Source: Molanna angustata
Lineage: Eukaryota > Arthropoda > Insecta > Trichoptera > Molannidae
DNA: 64,000 nucleotides
NCBI GenBank assembly: GCA_963576475.1
Contig: OY754968.1
Coordinates: 13,806,616-13,870,615 of the forward strand
Direction of reading: 5' to 3'
In this document: positions 45,236 through 64,000 of the stretch, piece by piece
How positions within the stretch are numbered: the first letter of the stretch is position 1
How the letters are laid out: every line of letters begins with the position of its first letter
Position numbers and translations under genes: made by a program
Notes under the pieces: model-generated
Databases searched by the model: none
Told to the model about the DNA's origin: nothing
What the model saw: only the letters and a program-made list of their open reading frames with translations

Positions 45236-45890
45236 TGTTATGCCCGAGAATAAATTTTGCCGAAAAACAATATTTTTAATTTTTTTTCCACGGTAACATT
45301 CCTGGAAAAAAAAACTAGCGCTGGCTGTTTTGCGGGCGAGCAACGAGACTTGCAGCTAGCAGCTAGCACGCGCTCTCTTGGCATTCAACTCTGGTGGGAG
45401 ACGGACGGTTTGGTGTGACGCCGTCATCGGTCGACATGTGCTCCCGATTGCGGCCATATTTTCACGACACACGATGTCTGCTTGACAGGACACGTCACAC
45501 GCATGGACGCTGCCGGTGCTATGGGGCCGCCAAGGTGAGGGCATAAACAGGGCAGAGGCATGAAGGCAGGGCGCAGTGTTGGGCCACCACAGCAGGGAAC
45601 GCGGCGGCTCTCAGATTGGACCACGAGGGGCTTTCCATGTCGTCTGGGGCGTCGGTTCGCCTCCGGTGAGGCTCCCAGCTGGCCTGCCGCCTCTGTCGAA
45701 ATGCGCCGTCATAGCGTTGCTGTGTGGCACGGATCCAGCCATGGGTAACTATCTGGCAGACGAGAAGAGGAAACTACACCGGGTACGACAAGGACCTGCC
45801 AGCCTGGCGCAGAGGCTGGGCCCCGCCAGACTCTCAGCCACCACGTGGAAGACAGTGACATGCCTGGAGAAAGTGACGCGACCTCTCCTA
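45236..45890 (+). mobile_element. GC-rich LTR, copy 1 (3'-truncated)
   Basis: Starts TGTTATGCCCGAGAATAAAT and runs in parallel with the complete LTR at 47952-48865 up to AGTGACATGCCTGGAGAAAG, where homology stops. The poly(A)-signal end is missing. The sequence is strikingly GC-rich for this window. ORFs across it are not conserved in frame among copies. Confidence 0.7.
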
Positions 45891-46130
45891 TTCGCTTTAT
45901 TTTTTTATTTTGAATTCGGCGCTAAATCAGACCACAAACAAATATTTGTGAAGCGTAAAGTGTGAGAAAATAAAATAAAGAGATATCTCACTATTTCTTT
46001 ATACAAGCGTCATCGCGCTAAAAATTCGCAGTCGTCCTGACGCGACCTCTCGTTCATGTTATATTTTATTTGAATTCGGTGCCAAATCCGCAGACCACAA
46101 ACTAATATTTATGAAAAATTATATGTGAAA
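45873..46130 (+). repeat. Two direct repeats of about 90 bp
   Basis: TGACGCGACCTCTC...TTGAATTCGGCGCTAAATCA...GACCACAAACAAATATTTGTGA at 45874-45950 recurs at about 46038-46115 with small changes. Confidence 0.65.
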
Positions 46131-46329
46131 AAATATATATACTTGATATTTCCATGAGTATTGTGATCGATATATTTCCATGCATTATGATATCAAAGAA
46201 ACCCAATAACCATTATTTTACTTTGGCCTAATGTATTTATTCTATTAATTCTAGGAACGGATTATAGCGGCCCCCCAGGCCTTGTTCATATGTTTTAGCA
46301 TTGTCTTTTATATTGAAAAGAAATTTGAA

Positions 46330-46580
46330 ATGTAAAATGCATTAGGCAGATTCCTGGAATCTTGGATGTCACCCGGCGGTACGGGTTGGTTCTTCAGTTT
46401 AACCACCCCCCTCCCCATCTCCATGATTCACGGGCGCTGGGTCGCCCTGCTGTGTCCAGTCAGTTGTCATTCGGTAGGAGTCAGTGGTTGGTCGGTAGTT
46501 GTAGAGACCCGCGTGCGAGAGTGCGAGTTTGCTAGGCTATCGGACGGCCTTAGCATTTTTTTTTAATTGTATAAAGTAGG
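46330..46580 (+). other. GC-rich island, possible LTR or leader
   Basis: CCCCCCTCCCC and CpG-rich sequence between 46370 and 46550, distinct from the AT-rich flanks. No coding homology was recognised. It lies 0.5 kb before the PBS-like tandem array and may belong to the same element. Confidence 0.35.
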
Positions 46581-47024
46581 TAGTGATTAAGTTCTTTTCA
46601 GATTCTCTACCTATCATCGGGGGTGATTTTAAGATAGTTTAAGTTACTATTAAAAATAACTTTTAAGAATAAAAATAACTTAAATAATCGCATAATAGTG
46701 AATAAGTGTGTTTCAGGTCCATATAACCAACGAGGGGTGAATTTAAGCTAGTTTTAAGTTATTTTTAATTACAAAAAAGTGATATGTAGTGTAAGTGTTT
46801 CCTCTACAGCCTCGTTACGAGAGCAGCAGTTTGGTAAGATCTTTCCAGTTATGTATATATTATTTTACCATGCCTGTATTTGTATGTATTTGTTTTTTTT
46901 AGGCACATCGCAGTCGAATGGGTTTTATTAGATTTTTATTTTCACAGACAGCGTTTAATGTATGTTATGTATTTTTCTTTTCAGACACATGAGAGCCGAT
47001 AATATTTGTTTTAATAGAAGTATT
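46581..47024 (+). other. Unassigned DNA before the PBS-like array
   Basis: Contains two degenerate copies of a segment with GGGGTGA followed by TTTTAAG(A/C)TAGTTTAAGTTA (46620 and 46735). No gene was recognised. Confidence 0.35.
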
Positions 47025-47256
47025 CTTCTCAGCATTTTTTATATATGCGCGTCCCAACATGGGACCAATATATTTCTTCTCAGCCTCCTTATATCAATTT
47101 CGCGTCCCAACGTAGGACGAGTATTTTTCTCCGCCTTCTCTCTTGATATCAATTTGGCTCCCAACGTAGTACAAGTACTCTTCTCCGCCTTTCTCTAGAT
47201 ATCAATTGGCTCCCAACGTGGAACCGTATTTTTCTCAGCCTTTCTCTAGATATCAT
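47025..47256 (+). repeat. About 58-bp tandem array carrying PBS-like sequences
   Basis: Four units each hold a core like TTGGCTCCCAACGTGGAACC, in variants CGCGTCCCAACATGGGACC, CGCGTCCCAACGTAGGACG, TTGGCTCCCAACGTAGTAC and TTGGCTCCCAACGTGGAACC. The core is followed by TATTTTTCTC(A/C)GCC(T)TTCTC and GATATCAAT. The core resembles TGGCGCCCAACGTGGGGC, the primer-binding site complementary to the 3' end of tRNA-Lys used by many LTR retroelements. A partial fifth unit begins near 47020. Confidence 0.65.
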
Positions 47257-47283
47257 ACTTTTACAATAACGCATTTATGAGCC

Positions 47284-47520
47284 CTCTCTCCGACCACGAG
47301 GAAACATTAATGGCAGTGTGAGGAAGAAAAGGAGACAAATTATGGTGACAATAAAAATTTAAATAAAAAAACAAACAAACACAACAAGCAACAGAGTACA
47401 AAAAACAAAACGAAGAATAACACATGGCATATAACAATCAACTTCTCAAACACAACCGAGCACGAAGAGACGCCGACCAGAAGGTGCAGCCCCAAGGTTC
47501 AGAAACATCCTTTTGATACC
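47284..47520 (-). repeat. GC-rich LTR family, diverged fragment
   Basis: CGACCACGAGGAAACATTAA, GTGAGGAAGAAAAGGAGACA and ACCGAGCACGAAGAGACGCC match the poly(A)-end third of the LTR family (compare 62170-62440). It is more diverged than the other copies and lacks the opposite end. Confidence 0.7.
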
Positions 47521-47947
47521 CTCCTCTCAAGAGGCTTGGAGGATGAGCTCACTTTTGTCAATATCGGGTCGAAGCACCATTTCAGGTCAATAATTAAAAA
47601 AATATTACTTAATGCAATCGTGGTCTGAATATCCAAAAAAAGAATGTCAAATTGTTAATGGTCAAAGGTCAGACGGCACGATTATGTCACAGAATAAAAT
47701 ATTGAAATAAATAAAATTCACAAATTAAGATAGACAGAGACAATATTGGACGTCATAAATTTAAATAAATATATTCTATATATAGAACAAAATTACATCG
47801 ATAAGGGAACTCTATAAGAAGGCATAATTGGTGAACGTTGCGCAAGCGCATAAAGTGATCACGTGTACCAGCCGATGACAGATCGTAAGCCCTGTAGGTG
47901 CCTCGAGTTCCTTGTTCTTCTACAATATCCCAACTTCGTCTCTATTG
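47521..47947. other. Intergenic, unrecognised
   Basis: Nothing was assigned here. Confidence 0.35.
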
Positions 47948-47951
47948 AGAT

Positions 47952-48865
47952 TGTTATAGCCGAAAAACAGTGTTGTCGAAAAACAATAATTTTTAATTTT
48001 TTCCGCGGCAACATTTTGGCGGAAGACTACTAGCGCCCCTGACGGCGTGAGAGAACGACAAGGAAGCTTATAGCACGCGCGATGGCACGCGCTCTCTTGG
48101 CATTCGACGCTGGTGGAGGACGGACGGTTTGGTGTGACGCCGTCATCGGTCGACACGCGCGTCCCGATGGCGGCCATATTTCAAGAGCACGAGGAGGTCT
48201 GTGTGACAGGACCCGTCACGCGCATGGACGCTGATGGTGCCCCAGAACCAAGATGAGGGCATCAACAAGACAGGAGGTTGGAGGCAGAGCGCAGTGTGGG
48301 GCCACCGCGTAGGGAACGCGGCGGCTCGCAGATTGGACCACGAAGGGCAATCCGTGTCGTCTGGGGCGTCGGTTCGCCTTCCGGTGAGGTCCCGACTGGT
48401 ATGCCACCTCTGTCGAGATGCGCCGTCATAGCGTGTCGTGGGGCACAGAGCCAGCCATGGGTGACGGTCTGGAGGAGGAGATCAGGAGGAGAAGAAGAAC
48501 CCACGCCGGACACGAGGAAGACCTGCTAGCCTGACGCAGAGGCTGGGCCCCACCGATCTACCGTCACCACGTGGAAGACAGTGACATGCCTGGAGTAAGG
48601 ATGTCGCTGTACCCTGGGGCGGTATATTCTGGTCGGCGTCTTTTCGTGTGTTTGACAGTTCGTTTCGGTAGATGCCACGTGTTTTTATTTGTTGTCTGTT
48701 GTTTTGTTTTTTTTTTTATTATTTTATTGCCATGGACCTACTATAATGATTTTTTGAATAAATGCGCCGTACTACTACAATTTCATAGTGTCACCATCAT
48801 TTCTCTCCTTTTCTTCCCCACACCTTGGCTTGATGTTTCCTCGTGGTAGACGAGAGGTCTCATCA
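47952..48865 (+). mobile_element. Solo LTR, 914 bp, with target duplication
   Basis: Begins TGTTATAGCCGAAAAACAGT and ends GAGAGGTCTCATCA (TG...CA). It is flanked by the 4-bp duplication AGAT (47948-47951 and 48866-48869). An AATAAA at 48758 lies about 110 bp before the end, as in an R/U5 region. Other copies: 45236 (truncated), 62162-63042 and 63297-64000. No internal coding region is attached, so this is a recombination product. It stands in the same orientation as Catsup, with its end about 300 bp upstream of the Catsup ATG. Confidence 0.8.
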
Positions 48866-48869
48866 AGAT

Positions 48870-49162
48870 GTTGGAAAAAAATGTTTGTCAATAAAAATAT
48901 CAAAATTGAAAAGATAAAATGGTAAATGGTGTGTACACCATAGATGATATGTACAGTTTCTGTATACGTAGGTCAAATCGTCTGTCTTGTCAATTGTCAA
49001 ATACAAAACACGTCAGTGCTTTGAATTTAGCCCAGCTTTAAAAACTATCATATATGTAATTTCGGTCGCATTTTGTATTGAAGTTATTAATAACATAAAT
49101 AGGTTAAATAATATTTCAATAGACAAAAGTTTTGCAAGCATTATAATTAATTTATTTAAAAA
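48870..49162 (+). promoter_or_regulatory. Catsup: Catsup 5' flank
   Basis: The only space between the solo LTR and the Catsup ATG. It must contain the proximal promoter or 5' UTR unless the LTR supplies one. No TATA box or initiator stands out. Confidence 0.4.
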
Positions 49163-50236
49163 ATGTATACATTTAATAGGTTAGTTTTACTATGGATAGG
49201 ATTATTAGTGATTATTTTAATATCTTCATGTTCTTCACATGATCATTCTCACCATTCACATGATCATTCTCATGAGCATTCTCATCATTTACATGAAGAT
49301 CAAGAGTCACCGTCATATAAATATTCTCAAGCTGCAAATGAAGCTAAAAAAAACAAGGAAAGAGATACAATGGATTCATCACAGTTTAAAGAAGAAAGAG
49401 ATAATTACGAATTATGGATTTATGCAATGGGCTCTACACTGTTGATAAGTGCGGCTCCTTATCTAATTTTGTTTCTTGTTCCTGTTGATGGTACAGCAGA
49501 AAAACAGTCACTGTTAAAAGTTCTACTGGCATTTGCGTCCGGTGGTCTTTTGGGTGATGCATTTCTGCATCTGATTCCGCATGCTTTGACTCCACATAAC
49601 CATGGGCATCAGCACTCTCACAGTCATGATAACGAGGAACACACTCATGACATGAGCGTTGGTTTGGCCGTTTTGGGAGGAATAATAACATTTTTAATTG
49701 TAGAAAAATTTGTTCGTTTAATGAATGCAGGTCATGGACACAGTCATTCTAAAAACAAAAAGCAGTCTAAAACTGATACTATCAAAGTTGCTGGGTATTT
49801 GAATTTGGCTGCTGATTTTATGCATAATTTCACCGATGGGCTTGCAATAGGAGCTTCGTATGTAGCTGGAAAAAACATTGGAATTGTTACTACAATCACA
49901 ATTTTACTACACGAAGTTCCACATGAAGTGGGTGATTTTGCTATACTTTTACAATCTGGATGCTCTAGGAAGAAGGCTATGTACCTTCAATTAGTGACTG
50001 CGCTTGGTGCTGTAGCTGGAACAGCATTATCTTTGTTCCTTCAAGGAGATTCGGATTCCATTACCTCTTCTTGGATATTGCCCTTTACTGCTGGTGGATT
50101 TATATATATAGCTACTGTATCTGTGATACCTGAATTGTTAGAAGATTCTAATACTAAATTTTTACAGTCAATAAAAGAAATATTTGCTTTACTATGTGGT
50201 GTACTTATGATGGTTTTTATTGCAATGTATGAATAA
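49163..50236 (+). CDS. Catsup: Catsup / SLC39A7 (ZIP7) zinc transporter
   Basis: One intronless frame of 357 codons. Residues 5-23 are a hydrophobic signal or first membrane segment, then a His-rich stretch (25-45, [12 protein letters not shown]). Membrane helices follow near 86-107, 117-140 and 167-184. His-rich loops lie at 145-163 and 191-195. The metal site has [10 protein letters not shown] (221-230) and [14 protein letters not shown] (250-263), the HNxxD and HEVPHE motifs of the LIV-1 ZIP subfamily. [10 protein letters not shown] is specific to the ZIP7/Catsup branch. Family members move Zn2+ from the ER/Golgi to the cytosol; Drosophila Catsup also affects catecholamine synthesis and membrane trafficking (known). 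It is shorter than human ZIP7 (about 469 residues), mostly through shorter His-rich parts. Stop at 50234-50236. A retrocopy cannot be excluded, but the frame is fully intact. Confidence 0.95.
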   Translation: MYTFNRLVLLWIGLLVIILISSCSSHDHSHHSHDHSHEHSHHLHEDQESPSYKYSQAANEAKKNKERDTMDSSQFKEERDNYELWIYAMGSTLLISAAPYLILFLVPVDGTAEKQSLLKVLLAFASGGLLGDAFLHLIPHALTPHNHGHQHSHSHDNEEHTHDMSVGLAVLGGIITFLIVEKFVRLMNAGHGHSHSKNKKQSKTDTIKVAGYLNLAADFMHNFTDGLAIGASYVAGKNIGIVTTITILLHEVPHEVGDFAILLQSGCSRKKAMYLQLVTALGAVAGTALSLFLQGDSDSITSSWILPFTAGGFIYIATVSVIPELLEDSNTKFLQSIKEIFALLCGVLMMVFIAMYE

Positions 50237-50429
50237 TTCTAATGCACTTACATATAAACATAATTATAATTTATATCTTCTTCTTTATTTATCCCTATAT
50301 ATTATCAAAAATTACAATATACTTAATAAAGTACATGCAGAAATAGTACGAAACATCATTTCTTAAATATAGATAAATATTCTTGGTTTTAGTTTTATAA
50401 CTTTAATTTGATTATTAATGTGATTAGTA

Positions 50430-51325
50430 ATGGCGATAGTATGCATAATCAAAGAATACGTACCAAACTATAAACAACACAAATTAATAAATATTTGAAG
50501 ATATTTTATTTTCTATATAAAACATGTAGGTATGTTTGTCAGGATAGGATAGTATGAAGGTCAGTCTGTTTTTCCTACACAGAATATGAAAACAGTATGA
50601 TTGTATGTATGTATGTTTGGAGATTTAAGTATCAAACTGTTAAGTCTTCTTACATATTGTTTATAGGCGACTACCATACAAATTGTATGAAGTGATGTCG
50701 TCACTAAATTCAATTTTTATAAAAATTGTTAAAAAAAAATTGAGATGTGCTAATACAATGTTTATATTTTTTATATAAAATTAAATTATCTAGTTGGGGT
50801 GTTTCGGCTTTTTTTGATATTTTAAAAAAAAATGGAAATATAGGCAGTTAAACTCATAAATTTATCATAAATAAAATATTTTTCTTAATAAAAAATGTTT
50901 GAGAAACCCTGGAATTTAAAAAAAAACTAATTTTGTATTTGTCTATCTTTATACCAATTTTCAGCGTTCTAGCTTTTATGGTTTCTGAGATATATGGAAA
51001 AATAAAGTAAAAATTCAAAAGTTGAACCCCTGACTGAAACAAAAATTCACAATTCTGAGTATAAAAGTTTTGTAGGCCTATAACTGTTTATCAAAAGTTA
51101 TAAGGGGACACACACACACACACAAAACTCACATAAAATGTTCTACTCCGAATTCTGAGTAAATCCATGTATGGGAACATATATGCTGCGAGGCCTCTAG
51201 TTGGTGTTATTAGCATGCAAAAAGTCCACTACACCATACAAAATTTTCCTTCGTACACGCATCTTGGCTTAATAATGTCGATTCATTAAGAGAATTGAAT
51301 TCTCATGAACGAATCGACAGTTGGA
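50430..51325 (-). mobile_element. Helitron copy 5, lacking the hairpin end
   Basis: Minus orientation. The 5' end TCCAACTGTCGATTCGTTCA is at 51325. The other side stops near 50430 at GGCGATAGTATGCATAATCA, before the CTAG hairpin. It lies about 200 bp downstream of Catsup. Confidence 0.75.
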
Positions 51326-51508
51326 TAATGGAGGTCTATCAAGAATTGTCAATTGACAAACTGAACTTGGCAAGACATTTAAGTATTAATGGAGGTCTAT
51401 CAAGAATTGTCAATCGAAAAATTGAACCTGGCAAGACATTTAAGTAATAATGGAGGTCTATCAAGAATTGTTAATCGACAAACTAAACTTGGCAAGACAT
51501 TATTGTTT
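51326..51508. repeat. Three 61-bp tandem repeats beside the Helitron
   Basis: TAATGGAGGTCTATCAAGAA ... GGCAAGACATTTAAGTA occurs three times directly after the Helitron terminus, with a few substitutions (AATTGACAAACTG, AATCGAAAAATTG, AATCGACAAACTA). Confidence 0.9.
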
Positions 51509-51640
51509 CGGGAATAAATTTTTGACACTAAGCACTATTATTCAATAGAACTTTATAAGGCGGAGGATTAGTTCGCTCAAAGTGACAACATGGGAACTAT
51601 ATATGAAACTCCTAGAATTTTATTTTCTTTGTCAGTGGGA

Positions 51641-51715
51641 TAGTGGTATCCTGATTTAGCAATCCAGTGGATTAAGGTTTGAATCCTGCCTTGACTGATT
51701 TGCTTACAAGTCTAT
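51641..51715 (+). mobile_element. tRNA-derived SINE, degenerate head
   Basis: GTGGGATAGTGGTATCCTGA ... AAGGTTTGAATCCTGCCTTG then ACTGATTTG aligns loosely with the SINE heads at 26750 and 31422, B box GGTTTGAATCC. Confidence 0.55.
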
Positions 51716-52013
51716 TTTCTTAATAGAGATAGTTTAGTAAATTTTTACTAAAAATTAAAACATCAAAACTTTGTTTCTTCTAATTCACAATATTTAGTAA
51801 ATGGAATGTATGAGTATACACAATAGCTTCATATAAAATATTTTTTCTTTAAAAAGAACTCTTATTTAACACTTGAAAATCCATTTTTAACCAAATTCAC
51901 AAAAAGGAGGAGGAGGAGGTTATAAATTTCTTGTGATTTTTTTATAACACATTTATTCTCTAATTAGTACAATGACACTATCAATATTTAAATAAACTTA
52001 AAAAAATATATAT
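51716..52013 (-). other. TTC19: 3' flank of TTC19
   Basis: AT-rich and probably the TTC19 3' UTR and intergenic DNA. A GGAGGAGGAGG run lies at 51906. Confidence 0.4.
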
Positions 52014-61931
<9,918 letters not shown>

Positions 61932-61991
61932 TGTTAATTTAAATAATAAAAAAATATATTTCCTATTGGTTTTCAAGAAACATAACCGCAA

Positions 61992-62161
61992 TAACCTTAA
62001 TCATAACAAACTTGTCTGACAGTCGATTTGACAGTTTTTTTTTCCTCTTCTAATTTTTATGGGCATTTCGTCCTTGCAAATATTTGCAATCTTTTTTGTG
62101 GAATATTATTATTTATTTTTATGGAATTTGAGAGTGAAAAAATATATGATCTGAATACTCT
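61992..62161 (-). promoter_or_regulatory. TTC19: TTC19 5' flank
   Basis: Only about 230 bp separate the TTC19 start codon from the LTR at 62162. The promoter must lie here, inside the LTR, or beyond it. No core-promoter motif stands out. Confidence 0.35.
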
Positions 62162-63042
62162 TGATGAGACCTCTCGTCTACCACGAGGAAACATCAAGCC
62201 AAGATGAGGAAGAAAAGGAGACAAATGATGGTGACACTATGAAATTGTAGTAGTACGGCGCATTTATTCAAAAATCATTATAGTTGGTCCATGGCAATTA
62301 AATAAAAAAAAAACAAACAAACACAACAACAACAGAGTACAAATGACAAAACAAAACGAAGAATAACAGTCCAACTCTTAAACACAACCGAGCACGAAGA
62401 GACGCCGACCAGAAGGCGCAGCCCCAGGGTACAGCGACATCCTTTCTCCAGGCATGTCACTATCTTCCACGTGGTGGCTGAAAGTTCGGCGGGGCCCAGC
62501 CTCTGCGTCAAGCTGGCAGGTCCTTCTCGTACTCGGCATAGTTTCCTCTTCTCTGCAAGGCTGGCTCCGTGCCACACGGCAACGCTATAAAGGCGCATCT
62601 CGACAGAGGTGGCAGGCCAGCTGGGAGCCTCACCGGAGGCGAACCGACGCCCCAGACGACACGGAAAGCCCCTCGTGGTCCAATCTGCGAGCCGCCGCGT
62701 TCCCAACTGCGGTGGCCCAACACTGCGCCCTGCCTCCACGCCTCTGCCCTGTTGATGCCCTCATCTTTGCTCCGTAGCACCGGCAGCGTCCATGCGCGTG
62801 ACGTGTCCTGTCAAGCAGATCTCCTGCGCCGTCGAAAATATGGCCGCCATCGGGAGCACGTGTCGACCGATGACGGCGTCACACCAAACCGTCCGTCGCC
62901 CACCAGAGTTGAACGCCAAAGAGAGCGCGTGCTAGCTGCTAGCTGCAAGTTTCGTTACTTGCCCGAGCGCTAGTATCTTTCCAGGAATGTTGCCGTGGAA
63001 AAAAATATTGTTTTTCGGCAAAATTTATTCTCGGGCATAACA
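62162..63042 (-). mobile_element. GC-rich LTR, downstream (3') copy
   Basis: Minus orientation: TGTTATGCCCGAGAATAAAT at 63042 to GAGAGGTCTCATCA at 62162, 881 bp. It is almost identical to 63297-64000. Immediately before its start on the minus strand is AAAAAAAAGTGGGGTGGAAT (63062-63043), a polypurine tract. This marks it as the 3' LTR of an element whose 5' LTR is the next feature. Confidence 0.8.
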
Positions 63043-63296
63043 ATTCCACCCCACTTTTTTTTGACGAAAAACAATGTCACTGAAAATTCTTATATCACTG
63101 AAGTTTATAGGCGCCACCGAATTTTTTCTCGAATTCGGAAACGGTTAATGCACATGGTTCGTTTGTTAGCACAGCACAAATTTACAGTTCAAAACACAAC
63201 AAATAAACATCACTTTTCTTCCTCACACGTGTCTGATCTCAGGGTGTTGATTCGTGCAAATACCTATTCGCAAAAGCCACACGTCGGCAAGCCAGT
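63043..63296 (-). mobile_element. 254-bp internal region between two LTRs
   Basis: The only DNA between two same-orientation LTRs. On the minus strand it starts ACTGGCTTGCCGACGTGTGG after the 5' LTR and ends with the polypurine tract. No gag or pol coding is visible. This is the layout of a TRIM-like or heavily deleted LTR retrotransposon. A primer-binding site was not clearly identified. Confidence 0.6.
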
Positions 63297-64000
63297 TGAT
63301 GAGACCTCTCGTCTACCACGAGGAAACATCAAGCCAAGATGAGAAAGAAAAGGAGACAAATGATGGTGACACTATGAAATTGTAGTAGTACGGCGCATTT
63401 ATTCAAAAATCATTATAGTTGGTCCATGGCAATTAAATAAAAAAAAACAAACAAACACAACAACAACAGAGTACAAATAACAAAACAAAACGAAGAATAG
63501 CAGTCCAACTCTTAAACACAACCGAGCACGAAGAGATGCCGACCAGAAGGTGCAGCCCCAGGGTACAGCGACATCCTTTCTCCAGGCATGTCACTATCTT
63601 CCACGTGGTGGCTGAAAGTCCGGCGGGGCCCAGCCTCTGCGTCAGGCTGGCAGGTCCTTCTCGTACTCGGCATAGTTTCCTCTTCTCTGCGAGGCAGTCA
63701 CCCATGGCTCGCTCCGTGCCACACGGCAACGCTATGAAGGCGCATCTCGACAGAGGTGGCAGGCCAGCTGGGAGCCTCACCGGAGGCGAACCGACGCCCC
63801 AGACGACACGGAAAGCCCCTCGTGGTCCAATCTGCGAGCCGCCGCGTTCCCTGCTGCGGTGGCCCAACACTGCACCCTGCCTCCACGCCTCTGCCCTGTT
63901 GATGCCCTCATCTTTGCTCCGTAGTACTGGCAGCGTCCATGCGCGTGACGTGTCCTGTCAAGCAGAACTCCTGCGCCGTCGAAAATATGGCCGCCATCGG
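63297..64000 (-). mobile_element. GC-rich LTR, upstream (5') copy, cut by the window end
   Basis: Minus orientation, ending GAGAGGTCTCATCA at 63297. By comparison with its partner about 180 bp lie beyond base 64000. It differs from 62162-63042 by only a few substitutions and short indels (such as the CAGTCACCCATGG segment), indicating a recent insertion. Flanking target duplications cannot be tested. Confidence 0.78.

Noticed and set aside
45576..45965. GC-rich ORFs of 60-150 codons (also 48216-48849, 62278-62780, 63433-63886)
   Set aside because: They lie inside LTR copies, occur on both strands, and do not keep one frame between copies. High GC lowers stop frequency.

Overview
This is a eukaryotic, AT-rich, repeat-laden genomic window, almost certainly from an insect. 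The spliced genes use GT-AG introns. The mobile elements (RTE-like and jockey/CR1-like non-LTR elements ending in GTAT or GAA repeats, Penelope-like elements with GIY-YIG domains, TC...CTAG Helitrons, a TTAA-flanked piggyBac-type MITE, tRNA-headed SINEs) suggest a moth or butterfly, but the order is inferred, not proven.

Five host protein-coding loci can be supported. (1) 3679-3834 (+): the last coding exon of what looks like mitochondrial ribosomal protein MRPS18B. One base after its stop codon begins (2) an intact, uninterrupted PYROXD1 reading frame, 3836-5242 (+). (3) 36912-11808 (-): MFSD1, a lysosomal MFS transporter. Ten coding exons were reconstructed by hand; they join in frame to 512 codons across 25 kb, with introns swollen by transposons. 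(4) 49163-50236 (+): an intronless Catsup/SLC39A7 (ZIP7) zinc transporter. (5) 61931-52014 (-): TTC19, a mitochondrial complex III factor, in five exons joining to 334 codons. PYROXD1, MRPS18B and TTC19 all relate to mitochondrial or redox function, but nothing suggests that the window is a functional cluster.

Layout: 0-2.7 kb decayed LINEs and a foldback MITE; 2.8-3.3 kb a terminal-inverted-repeat element; 3.6-5.2 kb MRPS18B/PYROXD1; 5.5-7.4 kb tandem repeats; 7.8-10.3 kb MITEs and a Helitron; 11.3-11.6 kb a small palindrome with a hammerhead-like motif; 11.8-36.9 kb MFSD1, whose introns hold an intact-looking LINE RT ORF, a degenerate 129-bp array, Helitrons (one nested inside another), a near-perfect 1.18-kb inverted repeat of a Penelope-like element, SINEs and a long (TA)n tract; 37.4-40.9 kb LINE, Penelope and Gypsy fragments and a 34-bp tandem array; 41.3-48.9 kb mostly unrecognised DNA with a THAP-like fragment, MITE, LTRs and a tandem PBS-like array; 49.2-50.2 kb Catsup; 50.4-51.5 kb Helitron and 61-bp repeats; 52.0-61.9 kb TTC19 with LINE, SINE and microsatellite insertions; 62.2-64.0 kb two same-orientation copies of a GC-rich LTR flanking only 254 bp.

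No new defence or metabolic system was found. The observations most worth checking are the one-base MRPS18B/PYROXD1 junction, the small palindromes built from Penelope-type 3' tails around hammerhead-like motifs, the repeated primer-binding-site-like leader at 47 kb, and a solo LTR about 300 bp upstream of Catsup.
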